Part shown: positions 8,186 through 17,646 of the stretch, one piece after another
Position numbering within the stretch: position 1 is the stretch's first letter
How the letters are laid out: each line of letters starts with the position of its first letter
Source of the DNA: Devosia sp.
GTDB lineage: Bacteria > Pseudomonadota > Alphaproteobacteria > Rhizobiales > Devosiaceae
DNA: 64,000 nt
Direction of reading: 5' to 3'
Assembly: GCF_028290435.1 (NCBI RefSeq)
Contig: NZ_JAQGJV010000036.1
Coordinates: 1 to 64,000 of the forward strand
Notes under the pieces: model-generated
Told to the model about the DNA's origin: nothing
Databases searched by the model: none
What the model saw: only the letters and a program-made list of their open reading frames with translations
Program-made: the position numbers and the translations under genes

Positions 8186-9322
8186 ATGGCCAATCGGAAC
8201 CGCAAGAAGATGAGCGCAGCGACGTTCAAGAAGCTGGTTGACCACGCGGCTGCCTATGGGACCGATATCGCCAACGCGGACAAGGTCCGCTGGATCAAGC
8301 GACTCCGCGATGAAGACGCCGAGCTTATGTCGAAGGCCGACGTGATCGATCGACGCAAGATCACTCGGCAGATGCGGGCGGTCCTGTTCGAGCATGAGGA
8401 TCGGCGCTTCGTCGCGTTCTTCGGCTTCGCTTCCGTCGACGACATGCCCAATGGTCTGCCCGAGGGGCTAACCGAGATTGAACTCACCCCCGGCACCTTC
8501 GGCATCTCGGTCACCGAGACCGAGGTCATGCCCCGCGCCACGGCCGCCGAGATCCGGGAGTTGATCGAGTCGGAATTCGAGGGTGTGGAGAACTACGAAG
8601 GCCATGAACTGCAGGCGATCCGAGACCTCTTCCCCCGCATCCTCATCGTTGAGGCGAGCGTCGATTTCACCTATACCTCCGACATCGACCGCGTGCTCGG
8701 CGCGATGGTTGCTGCAACCTACATCGACGGCCCGATCGCACTGAGCGAAGCCACGCTCAACGCCGCGTCTGAACTGTTTTCGTCGGGGTCCGAATACATC
8801 CCCTATCAGAATGTACTGCAAGGCGTTCTTTCCATCTATTGGGGCGGTTTCTTCGTCGACCTGTACCGTTGCGTGGAACAGCTCTATGCGGTGCCGCGGC
8901 TGCTCGACCTGACCAAGGATTGGTCCAGCAGCCGCTCGATCGCCGAGCTCGCCGACCTACTCGATAAGAGACTGGCCTGGCGTCCGCGCGAGGAGGAAGC
9001 GCTGATCAGGGTGATTGGCGGTTGTCCGTTGGCTACTGCGAAGAAGCTCATTTCTGCATTTGGAGGGAAGCTGGAGGAGACGAGCATTCCTGCAGACATC
9101 GCCGCCCGCCACGTCTACAACATGAGAAATGGCCTGGTGCACTTTCGTGGGGACACCAAGATCGCCCAGCCCACCGACGACCAATGGGATCAGATCATCC
9201 TCGCCATGATCGGGCTGGTGTCGGAGACCTATGCGGCATTCGGCAAGCAATACCATGTCGCAACGGCGATAGCGGCGCCGGCAATGCCGGTCCCCGCTGC
9301 ACCGGCAGCGGAGCCAGCGTGA
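8186..9322 (+). CDS. Hypothetical protein with HEPN-like RX4H motif
   Basis: 378 residues, no family recognised over the full length. The N-terminal half has a strand-rich segment around FEHEDRRFVAFFGFAS and FPRILIVEASVDFTY. The C-terminal part is helical and ends in HVYNMRNGLVHFRGD, in which R314-N-G-L-V-H319 matches the RX4-6H signature of HEPN domains (RNases or toxins of many defence and toxin-antitoxin systems; also Apea-like variants). It is followed by an alanine/proline-rich tail. The gene starts 3 bases after the DGQHR-like gene stop, so it is co-transcribed and probably translationally coupled. The HEPN assignment is an inference from one motif plus helical context; catalytic activity is unproven. 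Confidence 0.6.
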   Translation: MANRNRKKMSAATFKKLVDHAAAYGTDIANADKVRWIKRLRDEDAELMSKADVIDRRKITRQMRAVLFEHEDRRFVAFFGFASVDDMPNGLPEGLTEIELTPGTFGISVTETEVMPRATAAEIRELIESEFEGVENYEGHELQAIRDLFPRILIVEASVDFTYTSDIDRVLGAMVAATYIDGPIALSEATLNAASELFSSGSEYIPYQNVLQGVLSIYWGGFFVDLYRCVEQLYAVPRLLDLTKDWSSSRSIAELADLLDKRLAWRPREEEALIRVIGGCPLATAKKLISAFGGKLEETSIPADIAARHVYNMRNGLVHFRGDTKIAQPTDDQWDQIILAMIGLVSETYAAFGKQYHVATAIAAPAMPVPAAPAAEPA

Positions 9323-9536
9323 AATCCGCCGCCCGGCAAGGTAGAATTCGACATTAGCAAGCAAGAGACGACAGATGGGCGCTGCGTCGATGTGGCGCAA
9401 GGCGAGTGGTGGGACAGCAGGGGGACGGACATTCTGCCGAAGTCCGTCGTCACGTGTTTCTTGAGCAGAACCCAGACCTCGGCATTGTTGTTATCGAGGG
9501 CGACACCCCGGACTCGGACGGCCCGGTCGCCTACCA

Positions 9537-9947
9537 TTAGTCTAGGAACTCGCGCAGCTTGGCTGCCAGCGCTGGCCGATCGGCGACCTTCGTTTCACAC
9601 TCCCAGATCGTAACCACCCGCCAGCCCGCGCGAACTAAGGCAACGATGTTGCCGGCATCGCGATGGACATTTCGGGCAATCTTCGCCTTCCAGTAATCGC
9701 CGTTGGCCTTCGGCTGCCTGGCGCCCCGCTTGCAGTTGTGGCCATGCCAGAAGCATCCGTTGACGAAGATCACCTTTCTCCGGCCGGCGAACACCAAATC
9801 CGGCTTGCCCGGCAGGTCCTTGCCATGCAGACGGTATCGGTAGCCCATGCCATGGATGAGCCGACGCACGACCATCTCGGGCGTCGTGTCCTTTGACTTG
9901 ACCGCCCGCATGATGTCGCTGCGAAAGGGATCACTCTTCGGGAGCAT
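9537..9947 (-). CDS. vsr: Very short patch repair endonuclease (Vsr)
   Basis: 136 residues, the usual length of Vsr. Vsr nicks next to T:G mismatches that arise when 5-methylcytosine is deaminated, and so accompanies C5 methyltransferases. Visible family features are DPFRSDIMRAVKSKDTTPE at the N-terminus, GYRYRLHGKDLPGKPDLVF with the catalytic-type Asp50, FVNGCFWHGHNC (61-72) with the metal and catalytic His/Cys cluster, and WECET near the C-terminus. The start overlaps the end of the GIY-YIG gene by 17 bases, and it is the last gene of a four-gene minus-strand operon that begins with a C5 methyltransferase. All key residues are present, so the copy should be active, unlike the frameshifted copy at 5461-5848. 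Confidence 0.93.
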   Translation of the reverse strand: MLPKSDPFRSDIMRAVKSKDTTPEMVVRRLIHGMGYRYRLHGKDLPGKPDLVFAGRRKVIFVNGCFWHGHNCKRGARQPKANGDYWKAKIARNVHRDAGNIVALVRAGWRVVTIWECETKVADRPALAAKLREFLD

Positions 9948-10509
9948 CCTCGTCCGGCTCAGCGATACCGAGCAACCCGGCGTGATACTTTCTCAAGCGT
10001 TCGAAGTGGGCGTTCATCGCCCGGGCGACCTGTGTCGAATTCTTGACGGCGACGAAATGCCCAACGATCTGGGCGTAGTGGTCTGCCTGCCGCGGTAGAC
10101 GTTGCGTGGGATCCTTCTTCGAGACGATCTCGGCATCGGACATAACCTGCACCCTCTGTAAGGGCGTGGGAACCGGGATACCATCGTCCAGGAAGGCGGG
10201 CTGTGTGCCGTTCATCAACTGCGACTTCGGGTTGAAATGGTGGAAAAGCCTGGCCTCGAGAAGCCCTATCTGCAGCCTATCGGGTTCGGGGTAGGTCCAA
10301 ACGTAAGCAATCTCCCAGACGTCTATCTGCCGGTTGGCAATTATGTCGGAGCGAGCCGATGTAAGGTGACGAGCGACGCGCGACCGTATGCCCGCCTTGG
10401 ACTGCCCAACATAGATTGGAACCCCGTCGAGGTCGCATAGGACGTAGACCCCAATTTGGGCGGTGAGGCCTCGGACGGCCCGTTTCCTGAAGTCGAAATC
10501 CGTAGCCAC
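9931..10509 (-). CDS. GIY-YIG nuclease, predicted restriction endonuclease of the module
   Basis: 192 residues. The GIY-YIG core is near the N-terminus: QIGVYVLCD (19-27), VPIYVGQS (30-37), IRSRVARHL (41-49, catalytic-type Arg), and a helix LLEARLFHHFNP (83-94) with the expected glutamate and asparagine. The family includes type II restriction enzymes with a C5 methyltransferase partner (Eco29kI). The position two genes after a C5 methyltransferase and just before vsr suggests this is the cleaving component. It starts 6 bases after protein X and overlaps vsr. The remaining 90 residues are helical with no family I recognise. Alternative: an accessory nickase, with protein X as the true restriction enzyme. 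Confidence 0.82.
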   Translation of the reverse strand: MATDFDFRKRAVRGLTAQIGVYVLCDLDGVPIYVGQSKAGIRSRVARHLTSARSDIIANRQIDVWEIAYVWTYPEPDRLQIGLLEARLFHHFNPKSQLMNGTQPAFLDDGIPVPTPLQRVQVMSDAEIVSKKDPTQRLPRQADHYAQIVGHFVAVKNSTQVARAMNAHFERLRKYHAGLLGIAEPDEDAPEE

Positions 10510-10515
10510 CCGGCA

Positions 10516-11373
10516 CTACCCCCTACGTATCGGCGTCATCTCCGATTCGAGCTGGACTATACCTCCGCGCGTGACGGTAGTCTTCCGTCGGGTTTCGCCT
10601 CCCACTACCTCGATCTCGAAGTCCACAAAGTTGACCTCGTCATCCCTACCGCGAAAGCAGGTGTGGAACGCCTGCAACAGCGTCACGTCCTCTAGCTGCT
10701 GGGCGATCGCAATCGTCACCGCGCCGCCTGGTATGATGCCCGGGAACGAATATAAGCACGCAGGCGGTACGCGGAACGGGCCGACATCGGTCAGCCGTGG
10801 CTCCATCTCGCCCATGATCTTGGGACACGGCCGGCCGACCGTGCCGCAGACCATGTCCCAGATAATCACGCCGTCAACGCGCTGATCCCGAGAGATCATC
10901 TCCGCGCTGAGACGGGTGTGGATGCCGGACCACGCGTTGCGCCGGGGGTCGCCGGCGGCATTGGTCATCATGCTCCAGATGACGAACTCGTCGGCATCGA
11001 GGGGGCGTTGAAAGATCGTAGTATTCTGGCCGTCCATGGCCCCCGTCAGGCCTATTACGGCGTTCCTCCCACCCGGCATCTGCACCCAGTAGTCGTTGCG
11101 CTCGGAGGCCTCACTCAATTCCCAGCCCGAAATCAGCTTCTGATCCTCGAGGTGGTTGAGGATGTGTTGTACGAACTCGCGCTTCGGCCGAACGTCAGCG
11201 ATGAATTGACCACGGATGCGTTCAATCGCGCCCCTGAACAGGCCGGAGTTGTAGAATTCCTTATCATCCAGTCCGTGGTCGCCCAGCTCATGGGCATGGG
11301 TTTTCAACACTTCAGCGAACTTCTCGATCTGGCCGCGCAGGCCAGCGTTCTGTTCGCACGGAATGACACTCAT
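10516..11373 (-). CDS. Protein X of the methyltransferase-GIY-YIG-Vsr module, unknown function
   Basis: 285 residues beginning MSVIPCEQNAGLRGQI. The ATG at 11373-11371 overlaps the methyltransferase stop in an ATGA arrangement, which fixes the start and indicates translational coupling; a longer frame extends upstream only because it runs inside the methyltransferase gene. I do not recognise the family. The first 120 residues look helical and charged, with a winged-helix-like segment (KREFVQHILNHLEDQKLISG). The second half is strand-rich with conserved-looking RVDGVIIWDMVCG and KTTVTRGGIV. It may be a restriction subunit, a DNA-recognition protein or a control element. A C-terminal remnant of a second copy sits at 6619-6720, again directly before a GIY-YIG gene, so the association is recurrent. 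Confidence 0.8.
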   Translation of the reverse strand: MSVIPCEQNAGLRGQIEKFAEVLKTHAHELGDHGLDDKEFYNSGLFRGAIERIRGQFIADVRPKREFVQHILNHLEDQKLISGWELSEASERNDYWVQMPGGRNAVIGLTGAMDGQNTTIFQRPLDADEFVIWSMMTNAAGDPRRNAWSGIHTRLSAEMISRDQRVDGVIIWDMVCGTVGRPCPKIMGEMEPRLTDVGPFRVPPACLYSFPGIIPGGAVTIAIAQQLEDVTLLQAFHTCFRGRDDEVNFVDFEIEVVGGETRRKTTVTRGGIVQLESEMTPIRRG

Positions 11374-12524
11374 GCAGCGGCGGCGTCCTTGGCCCTCAGG
11401 CGCTGCAGCAAGGGTTCGATCAAATGCTGGGCTAAGTGCCTCACCACCGGCACGGCTACGCCGTCGCCGGTCAAGTGGTAGGCCTCGTTGTAGTTCTTGG
11501 GTAAGATGTAATGGTCGTCGAGCCCCATTAAACGGGCAGTCTCGCGGGACGAAATCAGGCGCGAGCGGACGCGATCGCCATCGACGACAACGATGACCTG
11601 GCGGGATGAACCACCGGCTGGCGTGCGGAGGCACCCGGCAAGATCGTCAAACCGGATCTCAGCGCGTTGATGCTTGACGCCCTCTTCCACGCGCGTGCGC
11701 CTATAGACCGCTCCGACCATACGACGGCCGGCGCGCTTTGCGGCATCTAGCTTGGCTTTATTGACGGACGACATCTGCCCCAGCAGCTTCGCTGTCTCGA
11801 TCGAGGTATGCCACTGCACGCTCTCCGGCTTGTCTTCAACCAGGTCGGCGAACACGGTGGTGCGGTGGGGCGGCGTGGGCATATTCCACCAGAGCCACTT
11901 GGACTTGGCCGAGTCGTTTACTCGATCGTAGGCCGCTTGCAGGCCCCGCGTATGGAAGGGCTCGATTGGACCTGGCGAGACCATCGTGTCGTCGACTTCG
12001 ACGTTGTCGCGCACGCCCACAATGAACAAGCGAGGGCGCGAATGGGGAACGAACAGCGCCGCGTCGATCACTAGCGCGCCGTAGCGATAGCCGTTATCGG
12101 CGAAGGTTTGGCAGATGGCTTCGAAGTCCATACCGCCATGGGACGTTAAAGTGCCGGTCACATTTTCAAGAGCCACGACGCGGGGCGCACGGTTCTCGCT
12201 GATCAGCAGCTTGACGATGTCCCAGAAGGGATAGAACGTTCCCGAGCGCTCACCGCGCAGTCCGGCACCGCCACCAGCCAGCGACAAATCCTGGCAAGGA
12301 AACGATGCCCATGCAAGGTCGGCGACACCGGGCAGCTCAGTAGTCTCGACCTTGCGGATGTCGCCAATCTTCAGAACGCCCGGCACCCCCCAATTGTCTT
12401 GATAGGTCAGACCCTTCTTGAAGTCGAAGTCGTTGGAGAACGCGCACTTCCATCCCCCGCCCAAGCCTGCTCGCGCCATCCCGCCACCGGCGAAAAACTC
12501 ATAAAAGCTGGGCTTGTCCTTCAT
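11370..12524 (-). CDS. DNA (cytosine-5-)-methyltransferase
   Basis: 384 residues. Motif I is FYEFFAGGGMARAGLG (SAM binding). Motif IV is ASFPCQDLSLAG, with the catalytic Cys77 in the PCQ loop. Motif VI is ALENVTG (Glu120), and motif VIII-like SRPRLFIVGVRD follows. The C-terminus has SSRETARLMGLDDHYILP and then the GDGVAVPVVRHLA block typical of motifs IX-X. It methylates cytosine at C5 in a specific DNA site, which both protects host DNA and creates the deamination risk that Vsr repairs. ATG 12524 is chosen, with GGGGA just upstream; an in-frame TTG at 12536 is possible. It is the first gene of the operon methyltransferase, X, GIY-YIG, vsr. Recognition sequence cannot be read from the sequence alone. 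Confidence 0.95.
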   Translation of the reverse strand: MKDKPSFYEFFAGGGMARAGLGGGWKCAFSNDFDFKKGLTYQDNWGVPGVLKIGDIRKVETTELPGVADLAWASFPCQDLSLAGGGAGLRGERSGTFYPFWDIVKLLISENRAPRVVALENVTGTLTSHGGMDFEAICQTFADNGYRYGALVIDAALFVPHSRPRLFIVGVRDNVEVDDTMVSPGPIEPFHTRGLQAAYDRVNDSAKSKWLWWNMPTPPHRTTVFADLVEDKPESVQWHTSIETAKLLGQMSSVNKAKLDAAKRAGRRMVGAVYRRTRVEEGVKHQRAEIRFDDLAGCLRTPAGGSSRQVIVVVDGDRVRSRLISSRETARLMGLDDHYILPKNYNEAYHLTGDGVAVPVVRHLAQHLIEPLLQRLRAKDAAAA

Positions 12525-13077
12525 TGCGGTCCCCAAAATACGCTAGCTGCAACATCAGCGTGAACACGACAGTTTACCATTTGTTCTAATCCTAACATGT
12601 TTCGCTCGAGATTCTCTAGACAGGCGACTGAACTATGCTGTCGTCGAGGGGACCATTGTCCGGTGCTTGGTGAGAGTGCACCATATTCTAACCTCAGGCG
12701 TCGGGTGGCCTCACACACGGCGCAAGTCCTATGAGAACAATGGTTTGTCATGGCAGGTCTCAAGGCGCGCACGGGCTCGGCTTTCTCTTAATAGTGAATC
12801 ATAGGGGCTTGAAAATCGGAAGCAATGCCGATTGCGAGGCATCGCATTTAAACCGAAATCTTTTCAGTGTTTCCAATCCAAACTTTTTTGATGATTTCCA
12901 GGGGCGAAATAGACAGCGGCGGCGAGGCTTTCACCTCGCCGCCGCCGATTTATCACTTGTCTTAGGGTGCGAGCCCCGGATGTCGACGCTGGATGGCTAT
13001 GGCCCCAAGAATGGAAGAACTTCCGCGGTTAGTGGAAATTGTATGTCCCCCGTCACACACAGATCAAGTCGGCATAC
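12525..13077. other. Intergenic region at the right edge of the island
   Basis: About 550 bases without a supported gene, holding the start region of the methyltransferase operon and the downstream region of nrdJ. The only clear structure is the hairpin annotated separately. No tRNA, integrase or obvious attachment repeat was seen, so the island boundary is set only by gene content. Confidence 0.55.
12916..12946 (-). terminator. GC-rich hairpin downstream of nrdJ
   Basis: Perfect 10-base inverted repeat GGCGGCGAGG / CCTCGCCGCC (12918-12927 and 12934-12943) with a 6-base loop. On the minus strand it is followed by a T-rich but interrupted stretch. It lies about 130 bases after the nrdJ stop and is the likely end of that transcript. 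Confidence 0.55.
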
Positions 13078-16000
13078 CTACGAGCACCCAGTCGTGGTTC
13101 CGCAATCTTCACAAACCATGCAGTGCCCGCTGACCTTCATGCGCATCGAGTTGCAGTTGCTGCACTGGTCCCCGGTGTAGCCCTTCATCTGGGCTTCGGC
13201 GCGGAGCTGGTGTTTGTCGGTCGAGGGCGGCGGGGAGGGGATGGGGTTGAGTTCGGCGGCGTTGAGGACCACGGCTGAGGGCTCGATCTTGAGGGCCGTG
13301 GCGCTGCGAAGAGCTGTGACGGTCGAGATTGACGAGCCGGCAGACGCTTCGGCGGTGGGGACCAGCATCAGCGACGCGTTCTGGGTGCGGCCGCGGGTCA
13401 TGCCGCGGGAGACGAACTTGTCGGCGGGAACCGGCGCGGGAGCGGCCTGCGGCGCCGAGCGGGTGCCATGCTCTTCGGACACGCCGCCCGACAGCGAAGT
13501 CGGGGAGGCGGGGTTCACATGGGCCAGGTCGTCGCGGTCGAGATAGGACACGGCCAGCTCGCGGAACACATAGTCCATGATCGAGGTCGCGTTCTTGATC
13601 CGGTCATTGCCCATGACCATGCCGGCGGGCTCGAAACGGGTGAAGGTGAAGGCCTCCACATATTCGTCCAGCGGCACGCCATATTGCAGGCCCAGCGAGA
13701 TGGCGATGGCAAAATTGTTCATCATGGCGCGGAAGGCAGCGCCTTCCTTGTGCATGTCGATGAAGATTTCGCCGAGACGGCCATCGTCATATTCGCCAGT
13801 GCGCAGATAGACCTTGTGGCCGCCGACGACGGCTTTCTGGGTATAGCCCTTGCGGCGATCCGGCATTTTTTCGCGGCTACGCACCTGCTCGATGATGCGC
13901 TCGACGATGCGTTCGGCCACCTGGGGCACGCGGGCGGCGGGGGACTGCATCAGCAGCTCTTCCATCGCGTCTTCCTCGTCCTCATCCTCGACGGCGAGCA
14001 CGGAAGAATTGAGCGGCTGGCTGAGCTTGGAGCCGTCGCGATAGAGCGCATTGGCCTTGAGCGCCAGCTTCCAGCTGGTCATGTAGCTTTCCTTGGCGTC
14101 CTCGACCGTCGCATCATTGGGCATGTTGATGGTCTTGGAGATGGCGCCGGAGATGAACGGCTGGGCAGCCGCCATCATCAGGATGTGGCTGTCGACCGAG
14201 AGCGAACGCTTGCCGATCTTGCCGCAGGGGGTGGCGCAATCGAACACCGCCTGGTGCTCGGCCTTGAGGTGCGGAGCACCCTCGAGGGTCATGGCGCCGC
14301 AGACGTGGATATTGGCGAGCTCGATGTCCTTCTTGGAGAAGCCGAGGAACGGCAGCAGCTCGAACGAGAAGTCGTTCATCTGCTCCTGGGTGACGCCCAG
14401 GCTCTCGAGGAAGTCGACGCCCAGCGTCCACTGGTTGAAGATGAACTTGAGATCGAAGGCGCTTTCGGTCGCGGCGTTCAGTGCGGCGATCTTGTCGTCG
14501 GTAAAACCCTTGGTGCGCAGGGTGGCCGGATTGACGCCGGGCGCCTGGTTCAGATTGCCGTGGCCGACCGCATAGGCCTCCATCTCGGCGATCTGGGACT
14601 CGGAGTAACCGAGAGTGCGCAGGGCCGGCGGCACGGCGCGGTTGATGATCTTGAAGTAACCGCCACCGGCGAGCTTCTTGAACTTGACCAGTGCGAAATC
14701 GGGCTCGATGCCGGTGGTGTCGCAATCCATGACGAGGCCAATGGTGCCGGTCGGGGCGATCACCGAAACCTGGGCATTGCGGTAGCCGTGCTGTTCGCCG
14801 AGAGCGAGCGCATTGTCCCAAGCCAGCTTGGCGCGTTCGGACAGCGCCGCATCGGTCAGCGAGGCGTGATCGAGCGGCACGGGATTGATGGAGAGGCCTT
14901 CATAGCCACCGGCATTGCCGTGGGCGGCATTGCGATGATTGCGGATGACGCGCAGCATGTGCTTGGCGTTGCGCTTGTAGTCCTTGAACGGGCCCAGCTC
15001 CTTGGCCATTTCGGCCGACGTGGCGTAGCTCACGCCGGTCATGATGGCGGTGACGGCGCCGGCGATGGCGCGGCCTTCCACGGAGTCATAGGGGATGCCC
15101 GAGGTCATCAGCAGACCGCCGATATTGGCGTAGCCGATGCCCAGCGTGCGGTATTCGAACGAGCGTTCGGCGATCGACTTGGACGGGAACTGCGCCATCA
15201 TCACCGAGATTTCGAGGACCACGGTCCAGAGACGCACGGTGTGCTCATAGGCGGCGGTGTCGAAGGTCGAATCCGCATTGCGGTAGGGCAGCAGATTGAC
15301 CGAGGCCAGATTGCAGGCGGTATCGTCGAGGAACATGTATTCCGAGCAGGGGTTCGATGCATTGATCGGACCGGCTTCGGGGGAGGTGTGCCACTCGTTG
15401 ATGGTGGTGTGATACTGAATCCCGGGATCGGCCGAGGCCCAGGCGGCGTAACCGATCTGTTCCCACAGGTCGCGGGCCTTCAGCGTCTTGGTGACCTTGC
15501 CATCCTTGCGGGCGGTCAGGTTCCAGTCGCCATCGGTTTCGACGGATTTGAGGAAATCATCGGTGACGCGGACGGAATTGTTGGAGTTCTGGCCGGAGAC
15601 GGTCAGGTAGGCTTCGCTATCCCAATCGGTGTCGTAGATGGGGAAATCGAGGTCGGTATAGCCCTGCTTGGCGAACTGGATGACGCGGTAGATGTAATTC
15701 TCCGGCACCAGCGCCTTTTTGGCGGCGCGCACTTCGCGCTTGAGGGCAGGGTTCTTCTGCACGTCAAAGCAATCGTCCCCCGAACCTTCGCAGTTCACGG
15801 CGGCCTTCATGATCAGCTTGAGGTGCTTGGAGACGACCTTGGAGCCGGTGACGAGCGCGGCGACCTTCTGCTCTTCCTTGACCTTCCAGTTGATGTATTC
15901 CTCGATATCGGGGTGATCGATATCGATCACCACCATCTTGGCGGCGCGACGCGTGGTGCCGCCCGACTTGATGGCGCCGGCAGCGCGATCGCCGATCTTG

Positions 16001-16779
16001 AGGAAGCTCATCAGGCCCGACGAACGGCCGCCGCCCGAGAGCTTCTCGCCGCCGCCGCGCAGTTTGGAAAAGTTGGTGCCGGTGCCCGAACCGTATTTGA
16101 ACAGGCGGGCTTCGCGGACCCACAGGTCCATGATGCCGTTGTCGTTGACCAGATCGTCGTTGACCGACTGGATGAAGCAGGCATGCGGCTGGGGATGCTC
16201 GTAGGAGCTCTTGGAGGCGACCAGCTTGTGGGTGAAGGGGTCGACATAGAAATGGCCCTGGCCGGGGCCGTCGATGCCATAGGCCCAGTGCAGGCCGGTA
16301 TTGAACCATTGCGGGCTGTTGGGCGCCACGCGCTGGCTGGCGAGCATGAAGCAGAGTTCGTCGAAGAACGCCTTGGCGTCGTCCTCGCTATCGAAATAGC
16401 CGCCCTTCCAGCCCCAATAGGTCCAGGTTCCGGCCAGGCGATCAAACACCTGGCGCGAGTCCATCTCCGAACCATAACGTTCGGCTTCCGGCAGTTTGGC
16501 GAGCGCAGCTTCGTCGGGGACGGAGCGCCACAGCCAGGAGGGGACGGAATTCTCCTCCACCTTCTTGAGCGCCTTGGCGACGCCGGCTTTGCGGAAATAC
16601 TTCTGGGCGATGATATCGGCCGCCACCTGGCTCCACTGAGCCGGCACGGCGATGTTTTCCAGCTTGAAGACCACCGAGCCATCGGGATTGCGGATTTCGC
16701 TCGTGGCGGAGCGGAAACCGAGGGCGCTGTAGCGGTCTTGATCAGCGGTCGTAAAGCGGCGTTCGATGCGCATTCGCAA
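13078..16779 (-). CDS. nrdJ: Vitamin B12-dependent (class II) ribonucleoside-diphosphate reductase
   Basis: 1233 residues, normal for the long NrdJ enzymes of alphaproteobacteria. It reduces ribonucleotides to deoxyribonucleotides using adenosylcobalamin instead of an oxygen-dependent radical subunit. Visible features are a glycine/serine-rich segment [16 protein letters not shown], the active-site region [20 protein letters not shown], and [20 protein letters not shown] (the PTGT barrel loop). The long C-terminal domain ends in a four-cysteine zinc-ribbon-type tail, [18 protein letters not shown] followed by [10 protein letters not shown], whose cysteines re-reduce the active site. It is a single-gene unit on the minus strand. 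Its upstream region contains a CCCC...GGGG imperfect palindrome but no recognisable cobalamin riboswitch. Confidence 0.97.
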   Translation of the reverse strand: MRMRIERRFTTADQDRYSALGFRSATSEIRNPDGSVVFKLENIAVPAQWSQVAADIIAQKYFRKAGVAKALKKVEENSVPSWLWRSVPDEAALAKLPEAERYGSEMDSRQVFDRLAGTWTYWGWKGGYFDSEDDAKAFFDELCFMLASQRVAPNSPQWFNTGLHWAYGIDGPGQGHFYVDPFTHKLVASKSSYEHPQPHACFIQSVNDDLVNDNGIMDLWVREARLFKYGSGTGTNFSKLRGGGEKLSGGGRSSGLMSFLKIGDRAAGAIKSGGTTRRAAKMVVIDIDHPDIEEYINWKVKEEQKVAALVTGSKVVSKHLKLIMKAAVNCEGSGDDCFDVQKNPALKREVRAAKKALVPENYIYRVIQFAKQGYTDLDFPIYDTDWDSEAYLTVSGQNSNNSVRVTDDFLKSVETDGDWNLTARKDGKVTKTLKARDLWEQIGYAAWASADPGIQYHTTINEWHTSPEAGPINASNPCSEYMFLDDTACNLASVNLLPYRNADSTFDTAAYEHTVRLWTVVLEISVMMAQFPSKSIAERSFEYRTLGIGYANIGGLLMTSGIPYDSVEGRAIAGAVTAIMTGVSYATSAEMAKELGPFKDYKRNAKHMLRVIRNHRNAAHGNAGGYEGLSINPVPLDHASLTDAALSERAKLAWDNALALGEQHGYRNAQVSVIAPTGTIGLVMDCDTTGIEPDFALVKFKKLAGGGYFKIINRAVPPALRTLGYSESQIAEMEAYAVGHGNLNQAPGVNPATLRTKGFTDDKIAALNAATESAFDLKFIFNQWTLGVDFLESLGVTQEQMNDFSFELLPFLGFSKKDIELANIHVCGAMTLEGAPHLKAEHQAVFDCATPCGKIGKRSLSVDSHILMMAAAQPFISGAISKTINMPNDATVEDAKESYMTSWKLALKANALYRDGSKLSQPLNSSVLAVEDEDEEDAMEELLMQSPAARVPQVAERIVERIIEQVRSREKMPDRRKGYTQKAVVGGHKVYLRTGEYDDGRLGEIFIDMHKEGAAFRAMMNNFAIAISLGLQYGVPLDEYVEAFTFTRFEPAGMVMGNDRIKNATSIMDYVFRELAVSYLDRDDLAHVNPASPTSLSGGVSEEHGTRSAPQAAPAPVPADKFVSRGMTRGRTQNASLMLVPTAEASAGSSISTVTALRSATALKIEPSAVVLNAAELNPIPSPPPSTDKHQLRAEAQMKGYTGDQCSNCNSMRMKVSGHCMVCEDCGTTTGCS

Positions 16780-16940
16780 ATCTCTTGGGTCAGAATGTGT
16801 GGTGGCCGGGTGCGGTCGGGAGGACTCGGGTACTGGCGTTGGATTTACTCTGGGCTAGCTCGGCGGCCAGAGTCGAGGCCAACATTTTCACTTTTTTCCC
16901 ACAGCCTTCACACCACTTGTTGTGCCAGGGCCCAACATAA

Positions 16941-16976
16941 CCCCAAAATCTAGTATCTCATATGGGATTAGTGGGG
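16941..16976. promoter_or_regulatory. Imperfect palindrome upstream of nrdJ, candidate NrdR-type operator
   Basis: The sequence begins CCCCAAAATCTAGTAT and ends GATTAGTGGGG, so the outer arms CCCCA/TGGGG and inner AATC..TAT/ATA..GATT are inverted. The first 16 bases match an NrdR-box-like pattern ACACAATATCTAGTGT at 11 of 16 positions. It lies about 165 bases from the nrdJ start. NrdR assignment is tentative. Confidence 0.35.
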
Positions 16977-17249
16977 ATAAGCGACAAGTGTCATCAAAGG
17001 TTAATGGCGCCTTAATAAGGGCAATGCAGCTTAGTCGTGAGAGCCAGGAATCAGGCTAAACCCGCTTGCTGCAAGGCTCTTTCGGCGCTGCCGGGCAGGG
17101 GGCGAATGTGGCGAGTTCGTGTCAAGCGGACTTTTTTGTGAAAATGAGCGCCATCCGGCTCTTGTGTTTAGCAAACTCTGGCGAAGCGGCATCCGCTCAT
17201 GCTAGAGCCTGTTCAGCCGACCCCTCCCGGACGTAAGCAGGCCCGCGAC

Positions 17250-17633
17250 ATGAAAGACTTCCTCCTCGAAATTTTCCGCTGGTGGCACGGGCAGACCGGG
17301 GGCACCCGGCTGTGGATATGGCGCCGCGGCGAGCTGGTCGGCACCGACGAGATGGGCAATAGCTACTATCAAGACCGCAAGGAAAACCGCCGCTACGTCA
17401 CATATAATGGCGTTGCCGATGCGTCCAAGATCGCGGCCGAATGGCATGGCTGGATCCACTTCCGCACCGATGAAGTGCCGAGCGATGTCAAATATGTGCC
17501 GCGCGCTTGGGAAAAGCCGCACGAGCAGAACCTGACCGGAACGGCCGCCGCCTATCGTCCCGATGGCAGCATGCTGAGCAAGGGCGAACGCCCGCGCGTG
17601 ACCGGCGACTACAAGGCCTGGTCGCCTGAATAA
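17250..17633 (+). CDS. NDUFA12-like NADH:ubiquinone oxidoreductase 17.2 kDa subunit
   Basis: 127 residues from ATG 17250 (MKDFLLEIFRWWHGQTGGTR). Family signatures are LWIWRRGELVGTDEMGNSYY, then RRYVTYNG and the core AAEWHGWIHFRTDEVPS, followed by PRAWEKPHEQNLTGT. The family is the alphaproteobacterial relative of mitochondrial complex I accessory subunit NDUFA12, a small matrix-side or cytoplasmic-side protein. An upstream in-frame ATG at 17199 would add 17 residues with no homology-like character, so the shorter start is chosen. The next gene, for a DUF2155 protein, follows after 13 bases; this pairing is common in Rhizobiales and indicates an operon. Confidence 0.93.
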   Translation: MKDFLLEIFRWWHGQTGGTRLWIWRRGELVGTDEMGNSYYQDRKENRRYVTYNGVADASKIAAEWHGWIHFRTDEVPSDVKYVPRAWEKPHEQNLTGTAAAYRPDGSMLSKGERPRVTGDYKAWSPE

Positions 17634-17646
17634 GGACAGTGGCGCC

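Noticed and set aside
11374-11634. Upstream extension of protein X by 87 codons
   Set aside because: These codons overlap the end of the methyltransferase in another frame and are arginine-rich nonsense; the ATGA overlap sets the start at 11373.
13468-16953. 1161-codon open frame antisense to nrdJ
   Set aside because: It is the mirror of a high-GC gene. It is rich in Gly, Asp, His and Ala without any motif, while nrdJ is certain.
16780-17198. Cobalamin riboswitch before nrdJ
   Set aside because: No B12-box-like GCCACTG element or matching helices were recognised; only the CCCC...GGGG palindrome stands out.
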